From an uncultured Rhodospirillaceae bacterium (GTDB lineage Bacteria; Pseudomonadota; Alphaproteobacteria; Rhodospirillales; Rhodospirillaceae), in the NCBI GenBank assembly GCA_943787205.1, contig CALSLN010000001.1:186001-250000 (forward strand): 64,000 nucleotides of DNA. Reading direction: 5' to 3'. Of this stretch, positions 27,097-35,079 are shown one piece after another. A model generated the notes under the pieces. The model did no database searches. It had not been told where the DNA came from and saw only the letters and a program-made list of their open reading frames with translations. The translations under genes and the position numbers were made by a program. The first letter of the stretch is position 1, and each line of letters starts with the position of its first letter.

Positions 27097-27750
27097 TTGA
27101 ACGCGTCTTCAGAAAAAAAAGCTGCAGCGTTGACCGCGCATTTGGCGGATCACGCACCGCGCACATGGCAGCGTATGCTGTCGGGCCGCCGCTTGAATCT
27201 TCTCGATCCTTCGCCAATGGATATTGAGATTGAAGATATTGCCTTGGGTCTGGCTCGTAATACCCGCTGGAACGGCCAAACTCAGGGGGTGCATGCGTGG
27301 AGTGTGGCGCAGCATTCCGATTTCGTGGTCGACATCGTGCGACGGCTTCAGCCCAAAGCGACGCCCGACATCTTGATGGCGGCCAAATTGCACGATGCTT
27401 CTGAATACGTCACTCATGACCTCATTACCCCGCTTAAAGCCGTCGTCGGCGACGTTTTTAAGGAAGTGGAGAATCGGCTTCTTCAAGCGATTAGGCTGCG
27501 ATTCGGCCTTGCCGCGGTTCTTCCTGCCTCTACTGAAGCGTTGGTCAAGAACGCAGACAAGATCGCTGCCGCGACAGAAGCGGTGCAATTGGCCGGATTC
27601 TCAGTCGTGGAGGCGCGAACCGTTTTGGGGTTTAGGGAAAAACCATTGAGCGATGTTAAACTCATTCCAGTCCCTGCGGCTGAGGCAGAGAAAGCATTTC
27701 TCGATGGATTTCATACGCTCGAAGCTGCGGTGACTTTGCAGAAGCGTTAG
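27097..27750 (+). CDS. HD-domain phosphohydrolase, YfbR-like
   Basis: A metal-dependent phosphohydrolase related to 5'-deoxynucleotidase YfbR and other small HD proteins. The GRRLNLLDPSPMDIEIEDIALGLA motif is followed by metal ligands His (SVAQHSDFV) and the HD pair (KLHDASEYVTHD), then a conserved KNADKIAAATEA helix with the last Asp. The frame is open from a GTG at 27010, but its first 29 codons look non-coding. I place the start at a TTG at 27097, and an ATG at 27175 is also possible. There is no clear Shine-Dalgarno sequence. It probably hydrolyses a nucleotide monophosphate or similar. Confidence 0.82.
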   Translation: MNASSEKKAAALTAHLADHAPRTWQRMLSGRRLNLLDPSPMDIEIEDIALGLARNTRWNGQTQGVHAWSVAQHSDFVVDIVRRLQPKATPDILMAAKLHDASEYVTHDLITPLKAVVGDVFKEVENRLLQAIRLRFGLAAVLPASTEALVKNADKIAAATEAVQLAGFSVVEARTVLGFREKPLSDVKLIPVPAAEAEKAFLDGFHTLEAAVTLQKR

Positions 27751-27818
27751 ACGCTTTATGGGCGGGTGGTTACCTGAGTCATGTTTCACCCGGAGAATGA
27801 AATAATGGGAGGGGCGTC

Positions 27819-28265
27819 ATGTCTCTTAGTCGAACAGCAATCTACTTGATCGTATTCGCGGCATTGAATGGTTTGATCGCAGTGGTCACGGGTTCACTGG
27901 CTGCTCATGGCATTGAAACAATGGCACCCGTTGGCGAAAAAGCGGTGAGCTGGTTTTACGATGGTAGTGATTTTCAAATGAAGATGGCCTTTGGCATTGT
28001 CTTCGTTGCTTTGCTCCATGATCGCGTTGCCGAAGGTCGCCCGCGTAAGTTGATGCTCGCAACTGGGGTTTTGTTCGGCATCGGTATTTTCTGCTTCTCA
28101 GGTGCCCTCTACTCTCTGTCTTTTAATGGTCCAGGCGTTCTTGCTCCGGTCGGTGGTTTATCTGCCATGATTGGATTTATCTGCCTTGTGTTTGGTGCAA
28201 TTTCATCCGGTGCTAAATCGCTTGAGCGCCAGACTCCAAACGCTCATACGGAGGCTGCAGAATGA
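27819..28265 (+). CDS. DUF423 family membrane protein
   Basis: A 148-residue inner-membrane protein with four hydrophobic helices. The segment VVTGSLAAHGIE and the later FQMKMAFGIVFVALLHD match the DUF423 (YgdD) pattern of N-terminal GA.G.HG.....W...A..H.. . The family has no established function. It overlaps the next gene by four bases (ATGA), so both are made together. Confidence 0.82.
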   Translation: MSLSRTAIYLIVFAALNGLIAVVTGSLAAHGIETMAPVGEKAVSWFYDGSDFQMKMAFGIVFVALLHDRVAEGRPRKLMLATGVLFGIGIFCFSGALYSLSFNGPGVLAPVGGLSAMIGFICLVFGAISSGAKSLERQTPNAHTEAAE

Positions 28266-28675
28266 TCGCCGCGATGTTTGAGGGTGTGACGTGGCTTGGT
28301 GTTTTGCTGGGTATGGTCGCCGCAATGGCTTGGGGCTCTCTATATTACTCGCCTCTATTGTTCATGAAGGCCTGGATTTCGGCCATGGGAAAGACGCCCG
28401 AGGAATTGGGTAATCCGGTTAAAGCGCTGGTCAATGCGGCTCTCATGAATCTCATCGCCGCTTTGGGCATCAACGTTGTCATGGTGATGCATGGCGTTAC
28501 CACGATTGGCGGGGCCATTGGCAACGCAGTCTTTCTTTGGGTGGTTTTCTGCCTGAGTACGGAGTTGCTGCATGACCGCTACAATGGGATGTCGGTAAAG
28601 CTATCCGTTATAAACGCCGGAAATACTCTCGGCGCTTATGTTGTGATGGGCATTGTTATTCAGGTGTTGCGCTAG
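28262..28675 (+). CDS. DUF1761 family membrane protein
   Basis: A 137-residue membrane protein with four predicted helices. VAAMAWGSLYYSPLLFMKAWISAMGKTPEEL near the N-terminus is characteristic of DUF1761, in which the Trp-Tyr-Ser-Pro-Leu region is conserved. Function is unknown. It is co-translated with the DUF423 gene upstream. Its last 20 bases overlap, on the opposite strand, the end of the small membrane peptide gene at 28656-28799. Confidence 0.82.
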   Translation: MIAAMFEGVTWLGVLLGMVAAMAWGSLYYSPLLFMKAWISAMGKTPEELGNPVKALVNAALMNLIAALGINVVMVMHGVTTIGGAIGNAVFLWVVFCLSTELLHDRYNGMSVKLSVINAGNTLGAYVVMGIVIQVLR

Positions 28676-28799
28676 ATTCATTTAGCATCGGTGTTGAGTC
28701 CTGCTGTGTCTCTGTCTCAAGTCCAGCGCTCAGCATATACAGCAGAAAAGCTATGACCATCAGCAGTGGCATGACGATTCTGATCAGGCCTTGGGGCAT
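28656..28799 (-). CDS. 47-residue single-pass membrane peptide
   Basis: A short open frame beginning MPQGLIRIVMPLLMVIAFLL, with an AAGGAG ribosome site eight bases before its ATG. One hydrophobic helix (residues about 5-25) is followed by a polar tail rich in Thr, Glu and Gln. It starts 21 bases after the enoyl-CoA hydratase stop on the same strand, so it is the last gene of the 12-kb operon. Its 3' end overlaps the convergent DUF1761 gene. I recognise no family. The strong ribosome site and clean hydrophobic profile support it as real. Confidence 0.6.
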   Translation of the reverse strand: MPQGLIRIVMPLLMVIAFLLYMLSAGLETETQQDSTPMLNESSATPE

Positions 28800-28820
28800 A
28801 AACGTGACTCCTTGGTGCTA

Positions 28821-29606
28821 TCAGGTGCGCCAGTTTGGCGCGCGCTTCTCGACAAAGGCAGCAATGCCCTCGGTGCAATCATCTTCCAGCATGTTCTGAG
28901 CCATCACAGATGAAGCGTAGACGTAGCTGTCGGCCATCGGCTTCTCGATTTGTTCGTAAAACGCTTTTTTGCCAATCGATAAAATATGCGCCGACTTTGA
29001 TGCGATCAGTTTGCCTAAAGCATCAACCGTTTTGTCTAGGTCATCATCTGGCACAGCAGAGTTGATGAGGCCCATGGCTTCGGCGGCCGTCGCTGTTATG
29101 GGTTCCCCGGTCAGCAACATTTCCATAGCTTTTTTGCGTGAGACCGTGCGGCTCACAGCCACGGACGGGGTTGTACAGAACAGTCCAATGTTGACGCCGG
29201 GCGTTGCGAACTTAGCTGACTTTCCGGCAACGGCGAGGTCGGCTGTTGCGACCAGCTGGCATCCTGCCGCAGTGGCGACGCCATGAACTTTCGCGATTAC
29301 AGGTTGGGGGAGGCGCACCAGACGCATCATCATGTCTGAGCATCGGCTGAATAGGGCTTGAGTCTCGGCCGGATCCGGATTGTCTTTGAGTTCTTTGAGG
29401 TCGTGGCCGGCACAGAATGCAGAGCCGGCGCCAGCAAGAACGACCACGCGGGCAGATGGATCTTTAGCAATGGCGTCAAGATGGTCGGTCATGGCATCGA
29501 TCATCGCCAACGACAGGGCGTTACGGGCCTTTGGCCTGTTTAGTGTAAGTGTGCAGACACCGCCGTTATCGTGACGGATAACCAGCGGTGTCGCATCACT
29601 CGCCAT
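28821..29606 (-). CDS. Enoyl-CoA hydratase/isomerase family protein
   Basis: A 261-residue crotonase-fold protein that would hydrate or isomerise an acyl-CoA in the cytoplasm. The oxyanion-hole segments AGAGSAFCAGHDLKEL (near residue 59) and HGVATAAGCQLVATADLAVA (near 109) are in place. At the usual catalytic Glu positions the sequence reads ATPGVNIGLFCTTP, with Ala/Leu instead of the paired Glu of true hydratases. It may therefore be an enoyl-CoA hydratase domain-containing protein 3-like member with another activity. It is the only CoA-dependent enzyme in the large minus-strand operon and begins two bases after the stop of the upstream VOC gene. Confidence 0.88.
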   Translation of the reverse strand: MASDATPLVIRHDNGGVCTLTLNRPKARNALSLAMIDAMTDHLDAIAKDPSARVVVLAGAGSAFCAGHDLKELKDNPDPAETQALFSRCSDMMMRLVRLPQPVIAKVHGVATAAGCQLVATADLAVAGKSAKFATPGVNIGLFCTTPSVAVSRTVSRKKAMEMLLTGEPITATAAEAMGLINSAVPDDDLDKTVDALGKLIASKSAHILSIGKKAFYEQIEKPMADSYVYASSVMAQNMLEDDCTEGIAAFVEKRAPNWRT

Positions 29607-29608
29607 TC

Positions 29609-30613
29609 TTATGCTCGTTTATCTTCAATGAGTTCTGTGAGTTCACCCGTGGGGCCGATGAAGACCACCGAGCGCTTGCCGTCGTACTCCGTGATCGGCG
29701 CGGTGATGAACTCCAGATCAATGTTGTCCAGGTCATCGCAGTTAAAGGTCGTCATGGCCACGCCTTGCGGCAATTGACCTGCGGCGGGCTGACGTGGGCC
29801 GGTGTCTGACGTGTATTCATCAAGCTCGATGTTATTGCCCTTTTCGCGGCAGCGGACCAAACCGATATTGTAAACAATGTCATCGGCTCGATTTTGCATT
29901 TTTGAGATCAGGCCGCCGGTCGAGGTAAAGCGATACCCTCCGCCACCCATATTGAATGTCTCTCCATAAAACCGTTCCATTTCATCGAGGTCTGTTCCTG
30001 CGAGCACCATAATGAACGGACGGTCTACCGGGCCACGTGGCAGTGGTAAGTTAGACGTGGAGCGATCGCCGGTCTCACACGTTAGATAAAGCACTTCTTC
30101 TGCTGGCCCTTTGTATTGCACCGCCCGAATGGATGATGTGCCGCCCATGAGGTTGGCAGGCCCAGCGAGATGGGTAAATTCCGATGTTTTGAGCGCTTCA
30201 TGCAAGGCGTCCACGTCATCGCAGATGATCTCAATGGCATTCCAGCCCCACGTTGTCATCGCCTGATAGCCGGGGATGGGATCGACTTCGACTGCCCTGA
30301 TGTAAACGTCATCACCCGCGGCCGATTGCAGCAAAATATAAGGTCGGCCAGCCGTATTCGGTGTTCCCCAAGACGCGGCCAGGGCGTCGCTGACTGTACC
30401 GCGCTCGTGCACTGTGTAGGCCAACCATGTTGTGTACCAGCGCTCAATGGCGTCTAGGTCTGGGGCGCCAATGGTCGCCATTTTGATTCGGCTCAGCAAA
30501 GGTTTGGTCTCCTGGGCTAAAGGGGTGAGCGGTAGCGCCGTCGTGGCCGCTGCCGCGCCTGTTAAGGTAATGAAGGCTTTGCGGCTTAAGCCAGCGTGTG
30601 GTGTTTTAGTCAT
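29609..30613 (-). CDS. Exported two-domain VOC protein (array copy 1)
   Basis: A 334-residue member of the vicinal oxygen chelate superfamily. The N-terminus has a Tat-like signal (LSRKAFITLTGAAAATTALPL, cleavage near residue 33), so it should act in the periplasm. Two beta-alpha-beta-beta-beta modules follow: residues about 42-185 with RPYILLQ, YIRAVEVDPIPGYQAMTTWGWN, and residues about 195-330. In both modules the His that starts the first strand in metal-binding VOC enzymes is missing, and Asn or Thr stands at the second His position. It is therefore unlikely to be a normal glyoxalase or extradiol dioxygenase. It overlaps the preceding VOC gene by four bases. The ligand is unknown. Confidence 0.85.
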   Translation of the reverse strand: MTKTPHAGLSRKAFITLTGAAAATTALPLTPLAQETKPLLSRIKMATIGAPDLDAIERWYTTWLAYTVHERGTVSDALAASWGTPNTAGRPYILLQSAAGDDVYIRAVEVDPIPGYQAMTTWGWNAIEIICDDVDALHEALKTSEFTHLAGPANLMGGTSSIRAVQYKGPAEEVLYLTCETGDRSTSNLPLPRGPVDRPFIMVLAGTDLDEMERFYGETFNMGGGGYRFTSTGGLISKMQNRADDIVYNIGLVRCREKGNNIELDEYTSDTGPRQPAAGQLPQGVAMTTFNCDDLDNIDLEFITAPITEYDGKRSVVFIGPTGELTELIEDKRA

Positions 30614-31590
30614 GTCTCGCGATCCGCTTCGATGAGTTCGACCAGCTCTCCAGCGGGCCCCTTGAAGACGGCCGAGCGCATGCCGCCGTATTCCGTTATG
30701 GGTTCGGCCACAAAGTCGGCGCCAACAGCATCTAGATTATCGACATTGAAGGAGACCATGGCACAGGCTTGTGGGAGCATGCCCTCTGAGGCTTGGCGTG
30801 GCGCGCTGCCATCTGTGTACTCATCAAAATGAATAGCGTTGCCGCGTTCGCGAAGAGTGATGAAGCCTAATCGGAACATGGCGCCTTCTTCTAGTTCCTG
30901 TGCCTCTGCCACCAACTGATTTGGAGTTGGCATGACGAAACCTTGACCAAGGCCAAACGCAGCCCGGTAAATGGGCATTGTCTCATCGAGGTCTTTACTG
31001 GCAAGAATGACGATGTTGGTGCGGCCGACATCGTCTCCTGGCAGCGGCAGGTTGGACTTTTCCCGGTCGCCAGTTTCGCTGTTGAAATACAAAACTTCAC
31101 CAGCGGGACCAATGTACTGTGATGCCCGGATGGTTGACCCACCGCCTAGGTTGGCAGGGCCGCCGATATGCTCGAATGGCGAGCCATCCATCAATCGTGT
31201 GTGCAAGTCGTCTGTGTCATTGACGATGATTTCGAAGGCGTTCCACCCGAGAGTTGTCATCGCCTTATAGCCGGGGGTGGCTTCTGTTTCGACGGCGCGG
31301 ATCATGACGTTCTCGCCTGTCATTGGGCGCATCAGTACAAAGGGCCGCCCAACCATGTTGGGTGTGCCCCAAGATGTCGCCATCGTCTCACTTACGGTCG
31401 ACCGCTCAACTACAGTGTGCCCCAAGTACGTCGTGTATGCGCTTTCCACGGCGGCTAGGTCAGGGGCGCCGAGTGTCGCGTATTTGATCCGGCTCATGAT
31501 GGTGGCTGGCGCTTGCGCTTGTAGCAAGCTCGGACGAACGAGAGCGGCTGCGCCTGCGAGGGTCAGGAACTGTTTGCGAGAGAGGGTCAT
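30610..31590 (-). CDS. Exported two-domain VOC protein (array copy 2)
   Basis: A 326-residue paralogue of the neighbouring genes. The signal is SRKQFLTLAGAAALVRPSLL with AxA-type cleavage near QAQA (residues 24-27). The conserved array motifs are present: SWGTPNMVGRPFVLMRP, VMIRAVETEATPGYKAMTTLGWNAFEII, and GPAGEVLYFNSETGDREKSNLPLPG at the domain boundary. As in copy 1, the metal-ligand His positions are not His. It overlaps copy 1 by four bases. The RidA gene ends 54 bases upstream. Confidence 0.85.
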   Translation of the reverse strand: MTLSRKQFLTLAGAAALVRPSLLQAQAPATIMSRIKYATLGAPDLAAVESAYTTYLGHTVVERSTVSETMATSWGTPNMVGRPFVLMRPMTGENVMIRAVETEATPGYKAMTTLGWNAFEIIVNDTDDLHTRLMDGSPFEHIGGPANLGGGSTIRASQYIGPAGEVLYFNSETGDREKSNLPLPGDDVGRTNIVILASKDLDETMPIYRAAFGLGQGFVMPTPNQLVAEAQELEEGAMFRLGFITLRERGNAIHFDEYTDGSAPRQASEGMLPQACAMVSFNVDNLDAVGADFVAEPITEYGGMRSAVFKGPAGELVELIEADRET

Positions 31591-31644
31591 GAATACGTCC
31601 TTATGATCGTACGTGTTTGAGCGATTAGGGTTTGCGCGATGGTC

Positions 31645-32115
31645 TTAGTCGTTGCTGACAATGGCCCGCACATTGATTTCCATCAACAGACCTGGAATGG
31701 CAAGGGCGCTCACGCCTATCACCATGGAAACAGGTTTGTGTCCTGCGGGGAAGAAGTCCCGCACGTCTTGATAGGCCGGATTGGGATCAATATTGGCGAG
31801 ATCGACGATGAAAATCTGAATCTCAACGACATCTTCGCGGGATGCGCCTGCGGCCTTAAGGGCGAGGTCTATGTTTTCCCATGTTAGCTTTGATTGTTCG
31901 GCCAGCGTTTCGGGCATCGTATCGTCGGGACGCAATCCGGCCTTGCCGCCTAGCAAGACCAACTTGCCGGTGCCCTCTACAGTAACGACTTGAGAATACC
32001 CGACCGGCTGACCGAGGCCTTCAGGATTCCAACGTTTAATTGTGACTTCGGCTTGGGCTGAGAGCGGCATAAAAGCCAACGCGACCACTAGAGCAAAGCA
32101 TGTTTTCATCGTCAT
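31645..32115 (-). CDS. Exported RidA (YjgF/YER057c/UK114) family protein
   Basis: A 156-residue RidA-fold protein with an N-terminal Sec signal (TCFALVVALAFMPLSAQA, cleavage near residue 22). RidA enzymes hydrolyse reactive enamine/imine intermediates, normally in the cytoplasm, so export is unusual. The core is clear: KLVLLGGKAGL, ENIDLALKAAGASREDVVEIQIFIVDL, and the C-terminal MEINVRAIV, whose Arg is the carboxylate-binding residue of active members. The start ATG at 32115 has a GGAG box seven bases upstream. Its position inside an array of exported VOC genes suggests a shared periplasmic step that generates an imine. Confidence 0.87.
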   Translation of the reverse strand: MTMKTCFALVVALAFMPLSAQAEVTIKRWNPEGLGQPVGYSQVVTVEGTGKLVLLGGKAGLRPDDTMPETLAEQSKLTWENIDLALKAAGASREDVVEIQIFIVDLANIDPNPAYQDVRDFFPAGHKPVSMVIGVSALAIPGLLMEINVRAIVSND

Positions 32116-32139
32116 TCGAATTCTCCTTCAGAAGGTGCT

Positions 32140-33135
32140 TCAAATCTCTTCGATTATTTCAACCCATTCACCCGATGGTCCGACAAACGTGGCTGCGCGC
32201 CCGCCGCCATATAGAACCGCTGGTGCTGCTGCATAGGACACATCGATGGAGTCGAAATCGTCGGTCGCTAGGCTCATCATGGAGACCCCTGGCGGTAACT
32301 GGCCTGGGGCACGTGGGCGTGGACCTGACAAGCCGACAGGATAGGCGTCAAATTCTATTGAGCTGCCAGCCCAGCGTCCTTTTGCACTACCCATCTCGAT
32401 TGCGATGTCGCGATCATAGCCAAGTGCGTCCGAAACCATGCGCACTTTAAATTCTTGAACGCCCCCAAGTTTCATTCCCAAAACATGGCTATAGAATGCC
32501 CGGCTACCGCGAATATTGGGCGTGCCAACAACAGCATTAAATATGCGGTCGACGGGTGACTTTGGTGTGATGAGGTCGAATTCGTTTTCGCCCGTCATAT
32601 CACTGGCGTAATAGAATAGTTCTTCACCAGGGCCTTTGACCTGCATGGCGTGGACACTGGCGTATGCTTCGCTCAGTGGGCGGGGCTCTCCGATGACATC
32701 AAAGCCAGCGGATAGAACCCGCTCATTTACGGCATAAATATCTTCGGAAATCATCTCAATGGCGTTGAGGCCCCATGTCGCCATGGTGCGATAGCCTGGG
32801 ACTGGATCAACTTGAACGATACGGATGCGAAAGGTCGGGTCTTTGCTCTCACAGCGCATCATCACCCACGGTCGCCCCTCCATAGCTGGTGCGCCCCAAG
32901 ATGCCGCAACGCCTTCGCTCACCTTGCCTTTGTTGACTTCATAGAGACCGATACCCGCTTCATACATGGCTTGGGCGGCGGCAACGTCGGGAACGCCGAT
33001 CGTTGCGATGGCATGGCCAAGAATCGGGTTTTTACGGTCTGCGGCTAACGTTTGCGATGATGTCAAAACTGTTGCCGCTCCTGCGCCGGTGACGACGCCG
33101 CGCCTCGTAAGGTTCGATGTGTCGTTTGCACTCAT
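32140..33135 (-). CDS. Exported two-domain VOC protein (array copy 3)
   Basis: A 331-residue VOC paralogue with a proper twin-arginine signal (LTRRGVVTGAGAATVLTS, cleavage near residue 32). It shares SWGAPAMEGRPWVMMR, RIVQVDPVPGYRTMATWGLNAIEMI and GPGEELFYYASDMTGE with the other copies, but is more divergent in the second domain. Metal-binding His positions are absent in domain one. It overlaps the upstream copy 4 by four bases, and RidA follows 24 bases downstream. Confidence 0.85.
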   Translation of the reverse strand: MSANDTSNLTRRGVVTGAGAATVLTSSQTLAADRKNPILGHAIATIGVPDVAAAQAMYEAGIGLYEVNKGKVSEGVAASWGAPAMEGRPWVMMRCESKDPTFRIRIVQVDPVPGYRTMATWGLNAIEMISEDIYAVNERVLSAGFDVIGEPRPLSEAYASVHAMQVKGPGEELFYYASDMTGENEFDLITPKSPVDRIFNAVVGTPNIRGSRAFYSHVLGMKLGGVQEFKVRMVSDALGYDRDIAIEMGSAKGRWAGSSIEFDAYPVGLSGPRPRAPGQLPPGVSMMSLATDDFDSIDVSYAAAPAVLYGGGRAATFVGPSGEWVEIIEEI

Positions 33136-34046
33136 GACTCTTCGATGAGTTCAATGAGTTCGCCAGCCGGTCCGCGTGCCGTGCGTGTGCGGCCGCCACC
33201 GTAGGCCAGAGAAGGGTCGGTTACCGCATCGCCGACAAAATCTAAATCGAGGCCATCGAGACTGCTGACCGTGATGGAGACGGTGGAGCACCCCGGTGAC
33301 AATTGACCCTCAGTCTGTGGCCGTGCGCCATAGCTGTCCGCATAGCCGTCATATTCAATGAAGTTGCCGGTGTCGGCGAGGCCCATGAAACCCATATCGA
33401 AGACATGATCCTTCGGTAGACCTTGTGCGTCAGCGACCACACCAATTGCAGTTTGCATATCGTCTTCGCGCTTCATGGCGAATGTCTCGCTGTAATAACG
33501 TTGGGTATCCATCACGCCATTGCCTGCAAGAATGACGATAAAGGGGCGGCCAATAAAAGCGCCTGAAGGCGGGAGAAGTGTATCCGCTGCGCGTACCGTG
33601 TCGCATGTGAGATAGAGAACGTCGCCGGCTGGGCCTTCCACTTGCATCGCGTGGATGAAATCTAAATCTCCGCCGAGACCTGAAGGTTCGCCAATAATTT
33701 TGAATGGGCTTTTTACAAGACGGTCATTCACCGCGTAGACATCATCCACGATGATTTCGAACGCGTTCCAGCCCAATGTGTTCATGGGTTTGTAGCCTGG
33801 CACCGCATCGATTTCGACGGCTCGAAGGTATGCGTCGTCGCCGCTTTTTGGTTGCATTAAAATATAAGGCCGATCCGCCATGGCGGGCGCACCCCAAGAT
33901 GCAGCGAGGTCAGCGCTGATCGAGCCGCGCTCGCAAACGCTATATTCCAGCCATTCCGTGTACCACGATTCGATAAGCCCAATATCCGGTGCCGCTACCG
34001 TGTTGATCTTGAGGCGTTTGAGGAGCGGCGTGGGCGCATCTGTCAT
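33132..34046 (-). CDS. Two-domain VOC protein without signal peptide (array copy 4)
   Basis: A 304-residue member of the same VOC subfamily that begins directly with the first module (PLLKRLKINTVAAPDIGLIESWYT), so it should stay in the cytoplasm. The array motifs SWGAPAMADRPYILMQP and YLRAVEIDAVPGYKPMNTLGWNAFEII are present, and GPAGDVLYLTCDTVR marks the end of module one. It is the only array copy lacking a Tat-like N-terminus. The ATG has only a weak ribosome site 18 bases after the stop of copy 5. Confidence 0.85.
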   Translation of the reverse strand: MTDAPTPLLKRLKINTVAAPDIGLIESWYTEWLEYSVCERGSISADLAASWGAPAMADRPYILMQPKSGDDAYLRAVEIDAVPGYKPMNTLGWNAFEIIVDDVYAVNDRLVKSPFKIIGEPSGLGGDLDFIHAMQVEGPAGDVLYLTCDTVRAADTLLPPSGAFIGRPFIVILAGNGVMDTQRYYSETFAMKREDDMQTAIGVVADAQGLPKDHVFDMGFMGLADTGNFIEYDGYADSYGARPQTEGQLSPGCSTVSITVSSLDGLDLDFVGDAVTDPSLAYGGGRTRTARGPAGELIELIEES

Positions 34047-34064
34047 CGGGAAATCCTTAATTGG

Positions 34065-35075
34065 TTAGGTAGGTTCTTCGAGAAGTTCGAGCAATTCTCC
34101 AGCCGGCCCGACAACCGTTGCCAGTCGGCCGCCCGCGAAGGAGATGGGGGGTGCAATGGTTTCAACATTGAGGTCGTCTATGTTTTCAACCATGACAGTG
34201 GTGATCGCGATGCCAGGCGGCAGTTGGCCGTCGTTCCCAGGTCGTGGCCCGGTGTTGTCGCCGTAGCCGTCTAGTTCAAGAATGTTTCCATGCTCAGACA
34301 TGCCAACAATAGTCAAAGGACGTTCGCTTCCTTTGGGCAGGCCTTGAGCGTCGTTGATCAGGTCGATCGGCGAGTTGTTAATCGGCCCGCGGGCCATGTC
34401 GAAGGTGTCGCAGTACCAATCTTGGAGCGCATTAATATCTGGTCCGGCGAGAACCATAATAAAGACACGCCCAACAAACGCGCCGGGCCGTGGCAACAGG
34501 GACTTCGTGCGATCACCGGTCTCCGCTGTGAGGTACAGCACATCCTCTGCCGGACCTTTAAACTGAGTGGCGCGAATGGACGGATAGTTCTTTAATCCCG
34601 CTGGCTTGCCGAGAAGCGTAAATGGCGAGTCTAATAGTTTTTCATACAACGCGTCAGGATCGTCGACGATGATTTCAATCGCATTCCAGCCCCATGTGGT
34701 CATCGCTTTGTATTCAGGGACCGGATCAATCTCGACCGCGCGGATGAAGACGTCTGTACCGCTTTCGGGCTGCATCATGATGAAGGGCCGCCCCGCAGAT
34801 TTAGGCGCGCCCCATGAGACCGCCAAATCTTCGGCGACATTGCCACGCTCAACGACGACATATCCAAGCCAGTCTCGGTACAAAGGCTCAATGGCACCAA
34901 GATCGGGTACAGCAATCGTTACGATTTTGATGCGCTTTAGTTTTGGGACAGCTTTTGTCACAGAAGACTCCTGCGCATGAGAGGGCGATGGTGATGCAAC
35001 TGCGGCTGCTGTTGCCGCGGCCCCAGCCGTGCCCAGTGCCGCCCGCCGTGAAACGCCCGATTTGTTGTCAGTCAT
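34065..35075 (-). CDS. Exported two-domain VOC protein (array copy 5)
   Basis: A 336-residue VOC paralogue with a twin-arginine signal (VSRRAALGTAGAAATAAAVA, cleavage near SHAQ, residue 34). Module one contains SWGAPKSAGRPFIMMQP and FIRAVEIDPVPEYKAMTTWGWNAIEII; module two begins near residue 195 (GRVFIMVLAGPDINALQDWYCDTF). No His is found at the expected metal positions. It is the first of the five VOC genes in transcription order and follows the deacetylase-family gene by four bases. Confidence 0.86.
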   Translation of the reverse strand: MTDNKSGVSRRAALGTAGAAATAAAVASPSPSHAQESSVTKAVPKLKRIKIVTIAVPDLGAIEPLYRDWLGYVVVERGNVAEDLAVSWGAPKSAGRPFIMMQPESGTDVFIRAVEIDPVPEYKAMTTWGWNAIEIIVDDPDALYEKLLDSPFTLLGKPAGLKNYPSIRATQFKGPAEDVLYLTAETGDRTKSLLPRPGAFVGRVFIMVLAGPDINALQDWYCDTFDMARGPINNSPIDLINDAQGLPKGSERPLTIVGMSEHGNILELDGYGDNTGPRPGNDGQLPPGIAITTVMVENIDDLNVETIAPPISFAGGRLATVVGPAGELLELLEEPT

Positions 35076-35079
35076 AGTG

